This document shows, in pieces, positions 1 to 10,838 of a stretch of 64,000 nucleotides of DNA; position 1 is the first letter of the stretch; the number at the start of each line of letters is the position of its first letter. Both the position numbers and the translations under genes were made by a program. This DNA comes from Linyphia triangularis (lineage: Eukaryota > Arthropoda > Arachnida > Araneae > Linyphiidae), in contig OZ021721.1 of NCBI GenBank assembly GCA_963978545.1, positions 33,963,348-34,027,347 on the forward strand, read 5' to 3'. Under the pieces are notes generated by a model. The model ran no database searches. It saw only the letters and a list, made by a program, of their open reading frames with translations, and was not told the origin of the DNA.

Positions 1-185
1 TAAACATAGTTTCTGGCCTTAAAATTTAAACATTTGAAAAGTCAAAATTTTTAAATTTTATATATCTTGATTTTTCTAAGGAAAAAGTATCATAACAAAA
101 TCTTGAAAAATAGCAGCACAAGTTATATACTAACATGCAACACGAGTGAAAAATTATAAAATATTGGTGCATTTCCTTCCTGTAC

Positions 186-760
186 AGAAAAAAAAAAATT
201 CAATTCATTAAAATTTCATAAAATTTTCTCAAAGTTTGGTGATAATTGTATACATTTTTTTTTTTGACATGAGGGGTCATCTACATATTAAAACAAAACT
301 AAACAAAACTTTAAAAAGTTAAATGAAAAACCCCATGATATTATGCCATATTTATATTTAGCAACAAATAATAACCATCGAATTAACAAATTATATATTT
401 TTTTCAGTAAGTGTTTATAGTAATTTAAATTATGACAAGAAAATGACAAATTAATGTTAAAAAGAATTTTTTTTTGTTTTAGTCATAATTCTAAAATAAT
501 TGAATTCTTCTAGTAATTTTTATTTTAGACAATAGTTTGTTAAAGACAAAATATAAATAGCCTGCTACTGTTACGTTGAATAGTTTTTTATGATTAATAA
601 TTAATTAGTAAAACAAATTTAAAATTATTTGAAATATAAACACATATATTTATCGCTGTCATTAGATTTAACATGGTTAACCTCCCCCCCCCCACCCCCC
701 AAGAATAGGTTTCCTTTCCATTTTGACTTTTAATTCTCGTTCAAAGTTAGGCTGATGGCA
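186..760 (+). repeat. Dispersed repeat family R1, copy 1
   Basis: AT-rich, non-coding copy of a repeat seen at least seven times in this window. Landmarks shared with the other copies are an A-run, a CATGAGGGGTCATCTACAT-like block (about 270), a block reading AAAATGACAAATTAATGTTAAA (about 443) that is cut here to its first 20 bases: AAAATGACAAATTAATGTTA, a stretch ending in TTAATTAGTAAAAC (about 600), and an ATTTTGACTTTTA block (about 720). A C-run (685-697) interrupts the copy. No ORF is conserved between copies, so a non-autonomous element is likely. The class is unknown. Confidence 0.6.
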
Positions 761-1154
761 GTGTGCAATATATACACTGCACATATATTTCATATTTTAT
801 TCCAATTTATTTTTGGTTGCTTTTAAATACATTTATATACGTACAAATGCAATTTAATTTACGGAATCTTCCCTTGTATGCAAAATCCGATAAAATGAAA
901 ATATTGGGAGTGAATTCAAGAAGTACCTATAATATTAGAAATAATGATCTAGCAGTCGTTCACAGGACAACAACAAAATCTGCCTATCTGTAATGGCTAT
1001 AAAAAGCGTTTCAGTTGAGAAAGTGAAAAATTTCTATACACAAAAAATAAATGGCAAAAGAATATGCATAGAAAGGACATGAGGCGATCATCTAAAGTCT
1101 TCTACCATATGAACTCCTGGGAGACAGCAAGAGTAAAAGTCATAAACTAGATGA

Positions 1155-1298
1155 CCCACCTGATGGCTGTGTGGTTAGGACTCTGGCATCTCATGACAAA
1201 GGTGCTGAGTTCGAATCCCGGGTAAGTTATGGATTTTCGTTGTTGTTCGGAATCCACGTTAAGCTGTAGGTCGTTGAGCGTATAAACTAACCAACCTG
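1155..1298 (+). mobile_element. tRNA-derived SINE (family SINE-A)
   Basis: A tRNA-like head carries an A-box-like GTGTGGTTAGGACT (about 1170) and a clear B box, GAGTTCGAATCCCGG (1207-1221). The tail contains CCACGTTAAGCTGTAGG and ends TAAACTAACC. It is flanked by a perfect 10-bp target-site duplication AACTAGATGA at 1145-1154 and 1299-1308, which shows retroposition. Two minus-strand relatives occur at about 19.2 and 47.1 kb. The insertion splits the decayed ORF region around it. Confidence 0.85.
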
Positions 1299-1329
1299 AA
1301 CTAGATGATGTAGGTGACAGTGTATGTAC

Positions 1330-1668
1330 AACACTATCATTTTCGGAGGAGATGAAAGTTGGACAATGCGGACATGATAGAGGTTTATACTGCTGAAATT
1401 GCTATGGAGAATGCTACTGAAAAGTCAGAGATTGTTCAAGTGGTGGCTGTTGAACATATCAAATGAGGCAGGAATTTTATAGATTTTGGTTATGGCATAT
1501 GCAAAGTTTACGACCACGTATTAATTATTCAATACGATGGAGAAATGTACCCAGACCAAATTGACTTAAAATACAAAGCGATATTTGGTGTTTCATGAAG
1601 AAATCTGGTGCATATTGGAAATGGCCCAATATCAATGGTGATCTGTGGTATGAAAAGTTAGGCGTGTT
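1330..1668 (+). pseudogene. Decayed transposon-type ORF remnant
   Basis: In shifting frames this stretch reads as a degraded protein. One piece (about 1382-1462) runs VYTAEIAMENATEKSE. A second (about 1475-1590) has VYDHVLIIQYDGEMYPDQI. A third (1595-1665) has MKKSGAYWKWPN and then DLWYEK. The pattern 'VxVxYDGxxYPGxV ... MxxSGxxWKWP ... DxxWY' resembles a short C-terminal domain I recall from transposon-encoded or DDE-associated invertebrate proteins, but I cannot name the family. Stops and frame changes separate the pieces, so it is not functional. The SINE just upstream inserted into the same unit. Confidence 0.45.
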
Positions 1669-1679
1669 TAAAAAAAGTT

Positions 1680-1704
1680 AGTTACCCTGAATGACAGGGT
1701 AACT
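1680..1704. repeat. Short perfect hairpin and repeated GTTACCCTGA motif
   Basis: AGTTACCCTG and CAGGGTAACT form a 10-bp perfect stem around a 5-nt loop. GTTACCCTGA recurs at 1874, followed by TTGAC, close to AATGAC at the first site. This fits the terminal or subterminal sequence of the DNA element that may have carried the neighbouring ORF remnant. The outer boundaries are not defined. Confidence 0.4.
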
Positions 1705-2033
1705 TTGCACCGGGTTATTTTCCTATTATTTGGTGCTTTCATCATCAGCATTTACTAATTTGTGTAAATTAAAATATAATTTAGGGTTTATTCTTCCATG
1801 TTATGCCATTAGGTCTGAAAATACTATTAAAACAATACTGGGGAGAAAGAAAATTCTGAAAATTAGGTTCAATGTTACCCTGATTGACTGTACTAGAACT
1901 TTCGTCTAACTCGTTGGATTTTGACATTAAAAGGTTTCCTTTTTACTTTAAGGTGTAGTTATGTCATTTTCCCTGTTACAAAAGTCAATTAGATCTAACC
2001 AATTTTAAAATTCAATAAATTAATCAATACAAA

Positions 2034-2297
2034 GGGGTTATAATTAAAGTTCAACTTTCAAAAAGCTGTAAAAAAGAAACACTCTTCAGAATTACCTTAA
2101 AGTTTACTTGAATATGCGCGTAAAAGAGAAAAATTTTATGTTATAAGAAAACAAATTATTCGAAATATTTTTTCCTTATGCCATAAATTTTCCTCCTTTG
2201 AGGATATACAGGTCAAATTGCAGGTTCTGACCAGTGTTTTTTTTTATTTTTTTATTACAGCTTTATGAAGGTTGAATTTTAATTGTTGACACCCTGT
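2034..2297 (+). mobile_element. MITE (Tc1/mariner-like terminal repeats), copy 1
   Basis: About 264 bp with imperfect inverted ends. The left end has AAAGTTCAACTTTCAAAAAG and the right end has the inverse (GAAGGTTGAATTTTAATTGT) followed by GACACCCTGT. A homologous copy in the opposite orientation lies at about 24.35-24.61 kb. There is no coding capacity. The ACAGGGTGTC-like end suggests a Tc1/mariner-superfamily MITE, but this is inferred only from end sequence. Confidence 0.6.
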
Positions 2298-2489
2298 ACG
2301 TTAATGATGGTTTGAATCTACTACTAAAATATATAAATTGATAAGTTTACCACCTATAGCGTCAGCACTTTGTATAAATAAAAGAAATACTCAAAAATTT
2401 TACATTCAAAAAATTTCTTACCTCAACGAAGCTTGATTAAATTTCAAAAGTAATACAGTATGTGCTACTTTCAAGTAAGATATTTTAAG

Positions 2490-2691
2490 TTTGAGCTAAA
2501 ATATTAATAATTAAAAGTCAAAATCGAAAGAAAAAAAATTCTGGGATTTTTTTACCATGATAAATCGAATGAAACAACATAAATATATTTTTTATTTCAA
2601 ATAATTTAACATTTGTTTCATAAATTATTACTTAATCATTAAAAAACTGTTCAATGTATTTAACAACAACCTATCGTTAAAAAAATATATG
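2490..2691 (-). repeat. R1 repeat copy 2, left part (split by Tigger)
   Basis: Matches the distal part of R1 in reverse: TAAAAGTCAAAATCGAAAG, then ACCATGATAAATCGAATGAA, both closely paralleled near 23.24-23.31 kb. The copy breaks at 2692, where Tigger terminal repeats begin, and resumes at 4023. Confidence 0.6.
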
Positions 2692-2947
2692 CAGTAGTAC
2701 TTCGATATCTCGAACTTCTATATCACGAAAAACTTGATACGTCGAAAAATAATTTTTTCCCTTGATATTGCATATTCATCTAATGTTAATTTCAATTCTT
2801 ATGTTGAAGAGTTTTCACTCAAAACCTTGTTGCGTCGAAAAATTTTAGAAGTAAGAAATGAAGTTTTCCAGAAAAATCGCCATTCAGTTATGTAGAAACA
2901 AATAGTATAATCATTTATCAGAATCAGAACACACAATTCTTTTTCTA

Positions 2948-3152
2948 ATAAAATACGCTCATTTGAGAAACAGATGTCCTTCACGAAGTATCATGCAAAA
3001 CAAAACACCGTTCGAGTTATTTTTTTGGCAGAAAACCAACTGCATCGCATCTAAAAATCTTCGGTCAAAAAGCTTTCGTCCTCAACAAACGCCACAAGTC
3101 AAAATTCGAACCAAGATCACAAGAACTCATTTTTATTGGTTATTCCGATTGA
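2948..3152 (+). pseudogene. Ty1/copia integrase fragment (broken)
   Basis: A 5' piece reads LRNRCPSRSIMQNKTPFELF. After a +1 frame change in a T-run (3022-3028) it continues with FGRKPTASHLKIFG, KAFVLNK, FEPRSQE and LIFIGYSD, then a stop at 3150-3152. This is the classic C-terminal integrase region of copia-type Pol (the 'NKTPFEL..G+KP...HL+.FG...KL.PRS..GIFIGYS' signature). No protease, RT, RNase H or LTR is nearby. The fragment lies inside the Tigger element, either as a captured sequence or as the remnant of an insertion. Confidence 0.75.
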
Positions 3153-3164
3153 TAGGAAAGTAGA

Positions 3165-3707
3165 AATTACGCCACTCCATATTCTTGATTCCATGAGGAT
3201 GGCTGACCGAGCTTGGAGGAATGTGACGTAAGAGACTACGCAAACTGTTTTAGAAAAGCTGGCTTTGTGATAGAAGAAGAAACTGAAAATGAATCGGAAG
3301 AGGAACAGGTAACCAGCGCTGAACCCGAAAAAGAAATTGGACAGTGTGAAGAATGGGGGAAAATTTCAAAATCCCTCAATCTTGCTGAAATAACCTTTGA
3401 AGATTACGCGGAATTAGACGCAGACTTTGAAGTCTGTGGGCTGTGGACCGACGAAGAAATAATTTCAGAATCAATTTCTTCTCGGCCGTCTGACGATGAG
3501 GAAGAAGTGGATTCACCATCAGAACCCTCACTTAGTGTTACTGCGTCCCAAGCTAAAGATGCCGTCAACATACTTCGATGTTTCATGGAATGCTCTGAAA
3601 ACGTGGAAAAGGATGACTTCGCTGCTATTTTTAAAATAGAAAAATTGGTTGAAGAACAATTTCAAAAGAGATGTTGCCTGGCCACGATGATGGACTTTTT
3701 TAAGTAA
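3165..3707 (+). pseudogene. Tigger-type transposase, C-terminal fragment
   Basis: The first frame (3165-3227) reads ITPLHILDSM..ADRAWRNVT and stops. The next frame (from 3213) continues NCFRKAGFVIEEE and stays open for 164 codons to the stop at 3705-3707. The ordering 'LDAI..I..AW..V...I.NCFRKAGF' followed by an acidic tail is characteristic of the segment just after the DDE catalytic core in Tigger/jerky/CENP-B-like transposases. The catalytic domain and the N-terminal CENPB DNA-binding domains are absent. The open tail has a shadow ORF on the other strand that I do not count. Confidence 0.7.
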
Positions 3708-4022
3708 CTAGTAGTGAATAAATTCATCCTTGTACATTTTATTTAATATGTACATTACTATAGTGTAAGTACTAACTCTTTTCAATTTCATGTACTCATT
3801 TATTATTTTCAACTAAAAATTAAAATTGCTGTATTTAGACTTTTTCAACTATAATTTCATATTTATACTTATTCTCATCTACTATGACTAATTTCTAGAC
3901 AATTATTCAATATATTAAAAACTGAATTGTTAAGTTTTGGTTACGACCTTGTTATCTCAAAAACTCGCTATCTCAAAATTTTTTTAGTGTCCCTTCGACT
4001 TTGAGATATCGAGGTAATACTG

Positions 4023-4335
4023 TATATATATTTTACTACGGCTAAAGCAAAATTGTTTCTATTTACTATTAATTTGTAATTTCCTTGTCATTATTTAAAT
4101 TCCTTACCACTCATAAGAAAATATGAAATTCGGTATTTCAACGTGGTTTTTTTTTTTTTTTTTTTTTTTTTTTTGGATGCTAAATTTAACTATGGCATTA
4201 TACCACCAAAGAAATATATACAATTAACAAAAACCTTCCGCAAATTAAACTATGCTTTTTTTTTCTTTCGCCAATTGAAATACAAGATATAACCATCATT
4301 CGGATTTTTTTGCGTACTGTACAAAAACAAGCTTA
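4023..4335 (-). repeat. R1 repeat copy 2, right part
   Basis: Continues R1 after the Tigger element: AATTTGTAATTTCCTTGTCA, a long T-run (4147-4174), GGATGCTAAATTTAACTATG, and the R1 start in reverse (ATACAAGATATAACCATCAT, then a T-run and GTACTGTACA). Joined to 2490-2691 it restores the order seen in the uninterrupted copy at 23.2-23.8 kb. Confidence 0.65.
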
Positions 4336-4573
4336 CTACCAAACTTTGACGCAGTCTCAAACAATTCTGACAACAAAAATAAGCTCTGAGATACGTTTCA
4401 AAAGAGCTCTAAACCTTCACCTGAACTAAAAAAAATATGTGATGCAATTTTAAATGGAAATTGATTTTTTTTCTGGTATGTTTATTATTAAATGTTTGAA
4501 TAGTTCTTTCACTTTCAGATTCTTTAACTGGCAGTGTGATGTGACTTTAAACTAAAATTAAAGTTTTTTTCTA

Positions 4574-4646
4574 TGATGTTTTTCTATTTAGTGTTTCGAT
4601 TTTCTTTTCTTTAGAACAAGTAAAATCGGTGGCATTTGATGCAACT
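4574..4646 (+). repeat. Exact 73-bp direct repeat, copy 1
   Basis: Base-for-base identical, by eye, to 5485-5557 (spacing 911 bp). It contains a pyrimidine-rich run ending TTTTCTTTAG and then about 32 bp that could be exon start. The identity stands out because nearly every other repeat pair here is heavily diverged. Confidence 0.85.
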
Positions 4647-4736
4647 CCGAAAGCTTTATTAGATTTGCTTCCAAAACTATTTCGATTAATTCCTTTGCTT
4701 TCTTTGTTAGAATGTAAGGAATTTGATATGGCCTAG
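4615..4736 (+). other. Candidate terminal exon (speculative)
   Basis: A strong acceptor-like sequence (TTTTCTTTAG) precedes 4615. From the third base the frame is open for 39 codons (QVKSVAFDATPKALLDLLPK and onward, leucine-rich) to a TAG at 4734-4736. The duplicated copy at 5526 keeps only about 11 codons of the same frame before a stop. An 85-codon ORF also runs antisense across the same bases, so coding strand and reality are uncertain. I do not recognise the peptide. Confidence 0.2.
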
Positions 4737-5484
4737 ATGATAAAAGGAAGAAAATGATAGTTTCGTATATATGTTGTAAGAAAGAACATACCACACCAGT
4801 ATGTTTTCGAGTATAAGACTCTACAGAGAAGGACGTAAGCAACATTTTCTCAATTTATGTAATTTCGAAATTGTACTTGTACATATTCGAATTTTCGAAT
4901 TGATTTCATATCTTTCTTATCTGAGACTTTAAGGGTAAAAACTATTTGAGTAAAGCATTTTTTTTTTTTTTTTTTGGTTATTAAGTATATTTTTGTTACT
5001 ATTAATTACATCTGTTTTTAATATTTTGTTTTAAAGTTTTTAATATTTGAAAATAAAAATAAATTAAATATCAAAACTTTATAATAGATATGCCAAACTT
5101 TGGTATTTAACATCGGTACTTTCGACCAGCTCCAATTTCTTTCTGAATAAAAATCATATTATCCAGTTACAAACGTATTAAGTAATTATAAGTTAAGACA
5201 TGAATAAAAAAATGTCTGTACTAAAATGCATATAACCCTTGATTGTCACGATTATTATTAAATCATTGATCATAAACGAGGAGGTTCAACGTAAAAGCGA
5301 ACAAGTCTATTTTAAAACATTGTTGGAGAAACGCTAAAAACTGTCAAAACTGATTTCAGTTAAAATGTGTTATAATTCTTAATTTTGTATACAACATCAA
5401 TATCTGAAGAGAGTTTGGGATAAGAAAATAGTTAGTATTTAGATTATTTTTACTTCTTAAAATATGAATGTGTTTATTTTTTCT

Positions 5485-5557
5485 TGATGTTTTTCTATTT
5501 AGTGTTTCGATTTTCTTTTCTTTAGAACAAGTAAAATCGGTGGCATTTGATGCAACT
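5485..5557 (+). repeat. Exact 73-bp direct repeat, copy 2
   Basis: Second copy of the duplicated acceptor-like segment. The flanks differ immediately on both sides (GGATAGATG follows here, CCGAAAGC follows copy 1), so the duplicated unit is sharply bounded. No transposon ends or target duplication are visible around it. Confidence 0.85.
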
Positions 5558-6390
5558 GGATAGATGTTTCTTTATGAAATATGTTGGGATACGTTTTCCT
5601 TTGCCTGGCCACTATATTTTTTTTCCCTTTGTCGTACAGGAAGCTACTTTGACTTATAAAAAGAATGGCATTTTACAAAATAGAGATGAACAATAAACTC
5701 TTAAAAATAAATAAAAATACTGACTTTTTTTATCTTACAACAATGATAATTAACTATATTCTCTCATCAATTTTTTTTTTAATTAATAAGCTTAACTTAC
5801 TTCATTTGATTTTGAAACTCACGTGGAAACCAATGTTAAATTTACTAAATGCTCCACAATAGACTCTTTCACTTGTAACGCTACACAGAAAGAATTGCTG
5901 TATATCTTATAGTTTTTTCAACTTGAAATCGGATAGGTATAAACTTATTTTATAATCTTGTTCATACTTTTATAGGAATTCATAGATAGATTATCTTATT
6001 TTAGCTGTACTTGGGGATCTGACTTAGTAGTACTGTAACTTTTTTTTGTTATGGTGAAATAGCGAGGAAGACTTGCACCCCAAATGAGTACTGTATGTAT
6101 TTTCTTCTTTACCCGTACTCAGACAGTTTTAGGTTTCTTTCTAGATGCAGCGTTCGCCAATTAAATATTTCCAAAGGGTATTTTCTTCCACCCCCTCTCC
6201 CTAAATTTTAAGGGGTATTTTTAAAATTAAATTTCTTTTAAATTAAAGCAAAATAAGTTTTTTGACAAAACTAATAACTACAACAATAACAGTGATGCAC
6301 CATTGCGATTTCACTTATCAGAGTGGAAATATGCTTTTCAAATGATTACTAAAAACACATGATGGTTATAAACCTTAAACTAACTCTTAA

Positions 6391-6636
6391 CACTAGGCTG
6401 TTCGGTGACACCACGTTGGTATCCCTCAAAACTACCGGGCAAATGCCGGCAACACCTTGAAAACTATCGCGTCAATGAAGGAGAAGTAAAACTTGATGAT
6501 TAACGTATCCTGAAAAAACGCCGGCGATAGACATAGGCGAAATTATCTAAACTTCAGAACCAGCCCTACTGGTGCCAAAAAAAAAGAGGGGGCTGGGGAG
6601 AAAAGAATCGCGATTAGACGTGCGGACGACATAGTG
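6391..6636. mobile_element. TTAA-flanked MITE
   Basis: A 246-bp GC-richer block bounded by TTAA on both sides (6387-6390 and 6637-6640). The left end is CACTAGGCTGTTCGGTGAC and the inverted right end is CACTATGTCGTCCGCACG, giving short imperfect terminal inverted repeats. TTAA target duplication is the hallmark of piggyBac-type (and some Kolobok-type) transposition. There is no coding potential, so it is non-autonomous. Confidence 0.7.
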
Positions 6637-6640
6637 TTAA

Positions 6641-8516
6641 TCTACGTTTTACATGATTTCACGCATGAGGTTACCTTTTCCCTCTATTTTGTACAAGAAG
6701 GCATGATAAAAAACCGGCGAAATTCACTTAATTAAAGAATGTATAAAATTACATTTGGAAATTGTGGTACGCCCCCCCCCCCTACAATCTACCTACTGAT
6801 GAGGCACTTGGTATCAGCAGCCATTCAATGATTTCAGTCGGTCATTTGTCTGTGTGAGGCACATTTGAACATGAATGCGCATGCGCAACTGGCGATTTCG
6901 AAGCGGGTGATCCGTATATTGGATTCCGTTGAAAATAAACGAAAATGTGTGCATTTTTTTTAGAAAGGACGCTATTTTCAAAGTAAAAGAGCAGGGAGGT
7001 AGCGCCGCTCTTTCGTAAAAAGGCTAGAATGATCACTGATTTTATAAAATGGAGGATTATTTTAAAAAATTTAACTATGATGTATGTAACATTGCCTTTT
7101 TCTACACTTACCAAACCATCTTCATTCATTTTTCAGTCAATAACATTGAAATACAGTGAATAATTAAATGTGATATATGACATTTTTATATCAAAATTTC
7201 TGTTCCAAAAAAAAACCTGCACATATAAAACCAAAATCCCTTGTTGAACTCAGTGAGTTACATGACTCAATCGTAGCTCTTCATTGGCTGCGATGGATAT
7301 GTTGTTTTTTGTTTGGAACATTTTTTGTAAAAAAAACTGACTATAACAGTAGATAGGAATAAAACTGAGCTGTAAAAAACAATCAATTCACAACTCAATC
7401 TTGAATTTTTGTGGATTTGTTTGTTTTTGAATGGTACATTCTCAAATAGAAAGGCGTTTAGCAAGTAAATTTTAAAGAATTGTTTTCTACATTCTTTTCC
7501 ATGAGTTATAATGTGATACTTATACTTATATTCATTATACTTATTGCTTACGCTATGGTGTATACATTCGATTTAAAGCTTATTTCTTATCATTATTCAG
7601 TGAATACTAATTAAAATATAAAAATACTTATTTTTTTTTGCTAAAAACATTATTAATTCTTTAGTTAAGGCAAGTCTTCTTAAATATAAGTACAAAAAGG
7701 CTATTTTATTTGTGCTTTAAATAATTTCTAATCATTAAAATAGTATTTCCTCTTAAATGAAATATTTTATATCCTTAAAATAGAAACTTCTTTTAAGTAA
7801 AATATCTATTATAAACTCAAAAATGTAGCCAACTTCTTCCTAAAATTATTTTTGTGTGTGAAATACTCCTTGATACTCCCATTTCCACTTAACTTATCCA
7901 AATTTTCTATAAAAATCCACTTAAGTTCAAGTATTTATTTTTTTAACAAAATATTCTTGACAATATAAGAAAGTGTCTGAACACTGGTGGTCCATTTGGC
8001 ATGCCGACTACTGGTGATTCCGAGAGTCAGGGTGGCTGAACAGTGGACACTGGTTTATTTTATTGCAAGTTTTAAAATTTTTTTTTTTTTTTTTTTAAAT
8101 TATATATATATATATATAAAATAAAAATACTTAGAAGAAAATAATTATCGGAACCCTTATAAATTTTTTTTAAATAAGCACTAATTAATTCCCAAAATAA
8201 GAAATTAAAAGTGTCCTTTTTCTCAGCTTTAGTAGTCAAACACTAGGTACTTGACCTTATAATTAGGCCTCCGAATACCAAAAAATGCCAATCGCATTTA
8301 TGACCAATAACTAAAAAAATTATAATGGAGATGACGGATGCATACTTATTTATACTATGTTAAAAATTCCAAAACATAACTTTATCAGAAGTAAAAAATT
8401 ACACCCTATAAGTATCAAAGTAAATTTCCATAAAAATAGTATCGTCAAATAAGCATAAAATAAGAATCGACATTAGACAAGATCAACTACAGGCATGATA
8501 TTTTATAAGAACTCAC
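6641..8516. other. No recognisable gene
   Basis: AT-rich sequence with a C-run (6773-6782), a T-run and a short (TA)n at about 8080-8117. A GC-richer patch around 7984-8050 is unassigned. Short ORFs on both strands look like chance. Confidence 0.5.
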
Positions 8517-9420
8517 TGGACTAAATCTATGAGCTTGAAGCAGAAAGGGCAACAGTTAGAAGAAACGTCCGGTAAGGATATTAATACTAACCCGAATGAA
8601 TTGTTTGCCTATGCCAGTGGGAATAAGAAACCTAATACTCATCTGAGACCCCTAGAAGATTTGCTGAGCAATACCATATAAGTTGTATGAGTAGCAAATA
8701 TCTTAAATGAGTTCTTGACTAATGTCTTCTACAAAGTTTTCTAATCCGATACCTTTACTGCTGGGGTTAATGATTGAGATAGAATTCTGGATTTTAGTTT
8801 AATGAAGGATGAAATTTAGGCCCATTTAAAGAGCATTAAACTTTTTGAAACTCATGGATTATATTTCGAATTTTATAGAGAATACTCCGGTAGATGGGGA
8901 GATTTGTTATTTATTACCTTTGAGTTATACGGTATGAGTAGACAATGCAAATCAGGGAATTAGTTTAAAAGTCATTATTTTGAAATGTTTATGAAATTCC
9001 TAAAAAAGGAAGTCGTGATTTTAGTTAAGGTAAAAAGCTGTTATCAGGCATACAATATGAATTTTGATTGAGAAAATCTTACAAACTAGTTCTGTGAATT
9101 CAAGCATTAGACAACTAGCAAACTATTCTATTCATAAGAAAGAGAGCATAAACTATTTCCGTTTGTTTTCAGAAGGATTTTAAAAGAAATAAATACAAGT
9201 GCATTCAGTGCAATATAAATTGTATAGGATTGTGTAAGAGTGGAATAACATAGGTTTTAGTTTAAAGTACTTTTATTTCTAGATCTTAACAACTGGTATA
9301 AATGGTCAATGACTTTATTCTTTCCACTATATCTTTGTTGTATCTAATTGATTTCGATAATGTGGGAATTCTCAGTTTCAAGGAACACATAACACTGATT
9401 TGATTGGAATGATACTTTTT
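8517..9420 (+). pseudogene. CR1/Jockey-like LINE reverse transcriptase, heavily decayed
   Basis: Across several frames it preserves the order of a CR1-type ORF2: NPNELFAYASGNKKPNTHLR at 8589, ANILNEFLTNVFY near 8693, DEI.AHLKSIKLFETHG near 8808, then FELYGMSRQ, and a worn 'FKKGS' equivalent (FLKKEVVI). A possible 'YLxFxxAFDxV' relic lies at about 9335. Stops and deletions are frequent, and the endonuclease and the YADD box are not seen. Family assignment rests on motif order alone; the 3' limit is uncertain. Confidence 0.55.
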
Positions 9421-10676
9421 TATGGAATATCGTCCATGTTATGTACAGAGAGAATCTTATAGGGCTTTTCAAGAAAAGTATATTTTCTTAATCAAAGAAT
9501 AACACTGGATCATTTTATACATTATAAATTTAGCGCAATTCTTAACATCATTTTAGAAAAATTATACTTAACTAACGATACACAGCTTAGAACTACGATG
9601 AGAATGCAAGCGAAACTATGACATTGTACAATAAAAAAATTAAACACATTTATAATGATAGAAAACTAACAAGGATTTTATCTAATGGTGATTGTTTTAG
9701 TTTCATTAAAGAAAATAATATTTCTCTATCGTTATATGCTGCAGGAATTTTTAAAGATGAGTACATTTCTTACGTTTATGAAGCAAAATGTTTTTTAACT
9801 TCAAATTTAGCTTAAGAAATTAAATATAATGGTATAAAAGGAAAATTCAAAGTATGAAAAAATATGTTAATTTTTTAAAAATTATTTCATTATGTTCTAT
9901 GTTTCATCGTCAATTATCTTTTTTGAGAATGAGATAATAATTTATTCAGCATTTATTCAAATACAATTTGGAATCATATGTACTAAACCCTTTCATACAC
10001 TATTGCTTTCCCAAATAGTAATTGGTAAGTCCAGCAAAATACAATGGCTTTATCGAAATTGATCCTGTGCTTTATTAGATAATATAACGGAATAAGTTCC
10101 AAGCCAATTGCTGTAAAAGAATTCAAGATTATCTGGCATTACAGTTTTCCTTTCTTCCCACCCTGTATAAATTCTCCGTTAAAATATTTATCAATGAGAT
10201 TGTCCTAGTGTAATTAAAAATGCCTATTATAATTAGTGCTCAGTTTATTCAAGTGGTTAGCGTAATGAAAGCACATACCAAATTCTATTGAAATTTACCC
10301 AAAACCCCATCCAATAATTTGAAGTCGTTTTCTTAGACAATACAATTTAACAATTGTCAATTGATATCCAAGGAAATGCTTGTTTAAAATTTTACTGAAC
10401 TTCTTAGACGTTATAGATTAAAATACTTAGTCTGCAATATGTCTAAGAATACACACATTCCTGATAAGAGATTGTCTCCTGTTTAAAATTCGGGGGCTAA
10501 GAATTACATGATTCGGGCTAACTAAAAATAAATATTTTTCTGTCTTTTTTTTCCTATTACTTGAAGAACAGGTTTTAATAGGTTGATTCTCAAAACTGGT
10601 GATCATTAGATCTAAATTTTTTTTTTTATAGAAACGGATAATATTTCGGTGCAATATTTATATTGATATATTTTCA
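9421..10676. other. No confident gene
   Basis: Contains an ORF of 65 codons at 9618-9815 with a non-ATG start and no recognisable domain. It may be the last trace of the upstream LINE. The rest is AT-rich sequence. Confidence 0.45.
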
Positions 10677-10804
10677 TCCTGGGCTTTAAGCCCAAGGGTA
10701 TTGTTTTCAATGGTCAAAAGTATGGTCCGGTGTCAGTCCCCTCTTAATGTTTGGGCTTGTGCAGAAAAGGCATTGTGTGGGCATGCACTTGCTCAGCCTG
10801 CTTG

Positions 10805-10838
10805 TATAAAAAGAGGTGTGTGTTGATGTTATTCAGTT
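10805..10838 (+). promoter_or_regulatory. TATA box plus initiator (candidate core promoter)
   Basis: TATAAAAAG at 10805-10813 and TCAGTT at 10833-10838 put the initiator A (10835) exactly 30 bp below the first T of the TATA box, the canonical arthropod spacing. The initiator lies inside TGTTATTCAGTT, which recurs at the far side of the LINE as a candidate target duplication. Either the LINE landed in a pre-existing promoter (host or LTR-derived), or this belongs to the LINE's own 5' end. It is preceded by GC-richer sequence with the inverted repeat GGGCTTTAAGCCC. Confidence 0.45.

Larger units (their letters stand above)
2692..4022 (+). mobile_element. Tigger (pogo-type) DNA transposon, internally rearranged
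   Basis: The left end starts CAGTAGTACTTCGATATCTC. The right end reads, in reverse complement, CAGTATTACCTCGATATCTC. These are matching terminal inverted repeats typical of Tigger/pogo elements. The right flank begins TATA; the expected left TA is TG here, probably one mutation. The element is about 1.3 kb, too short for an intact transposase gene. It retains a C-terminal transposase piece (3165-3707) and contains a foreign copia integrase fragment (2948-3152). It sits inside an R1 repeat whose two halves abut it. Confidence 0.8.
4336..6386. other. AT-rich, mostly featureless stretch
   Basis: Apart from the exact 73-bp duplication and a candidate exon listed separately, I see only low-complexity AT sequence, a T-run at about 4959 and unconvincing short ORFs. 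Confidence 0.5.

Noticed and set aside
3404..3586. Minus-strand 60-codon Ser-rich ORF
   Set aside because: Antisense shadow of the acidic tail of the Tigger transposase fragment.
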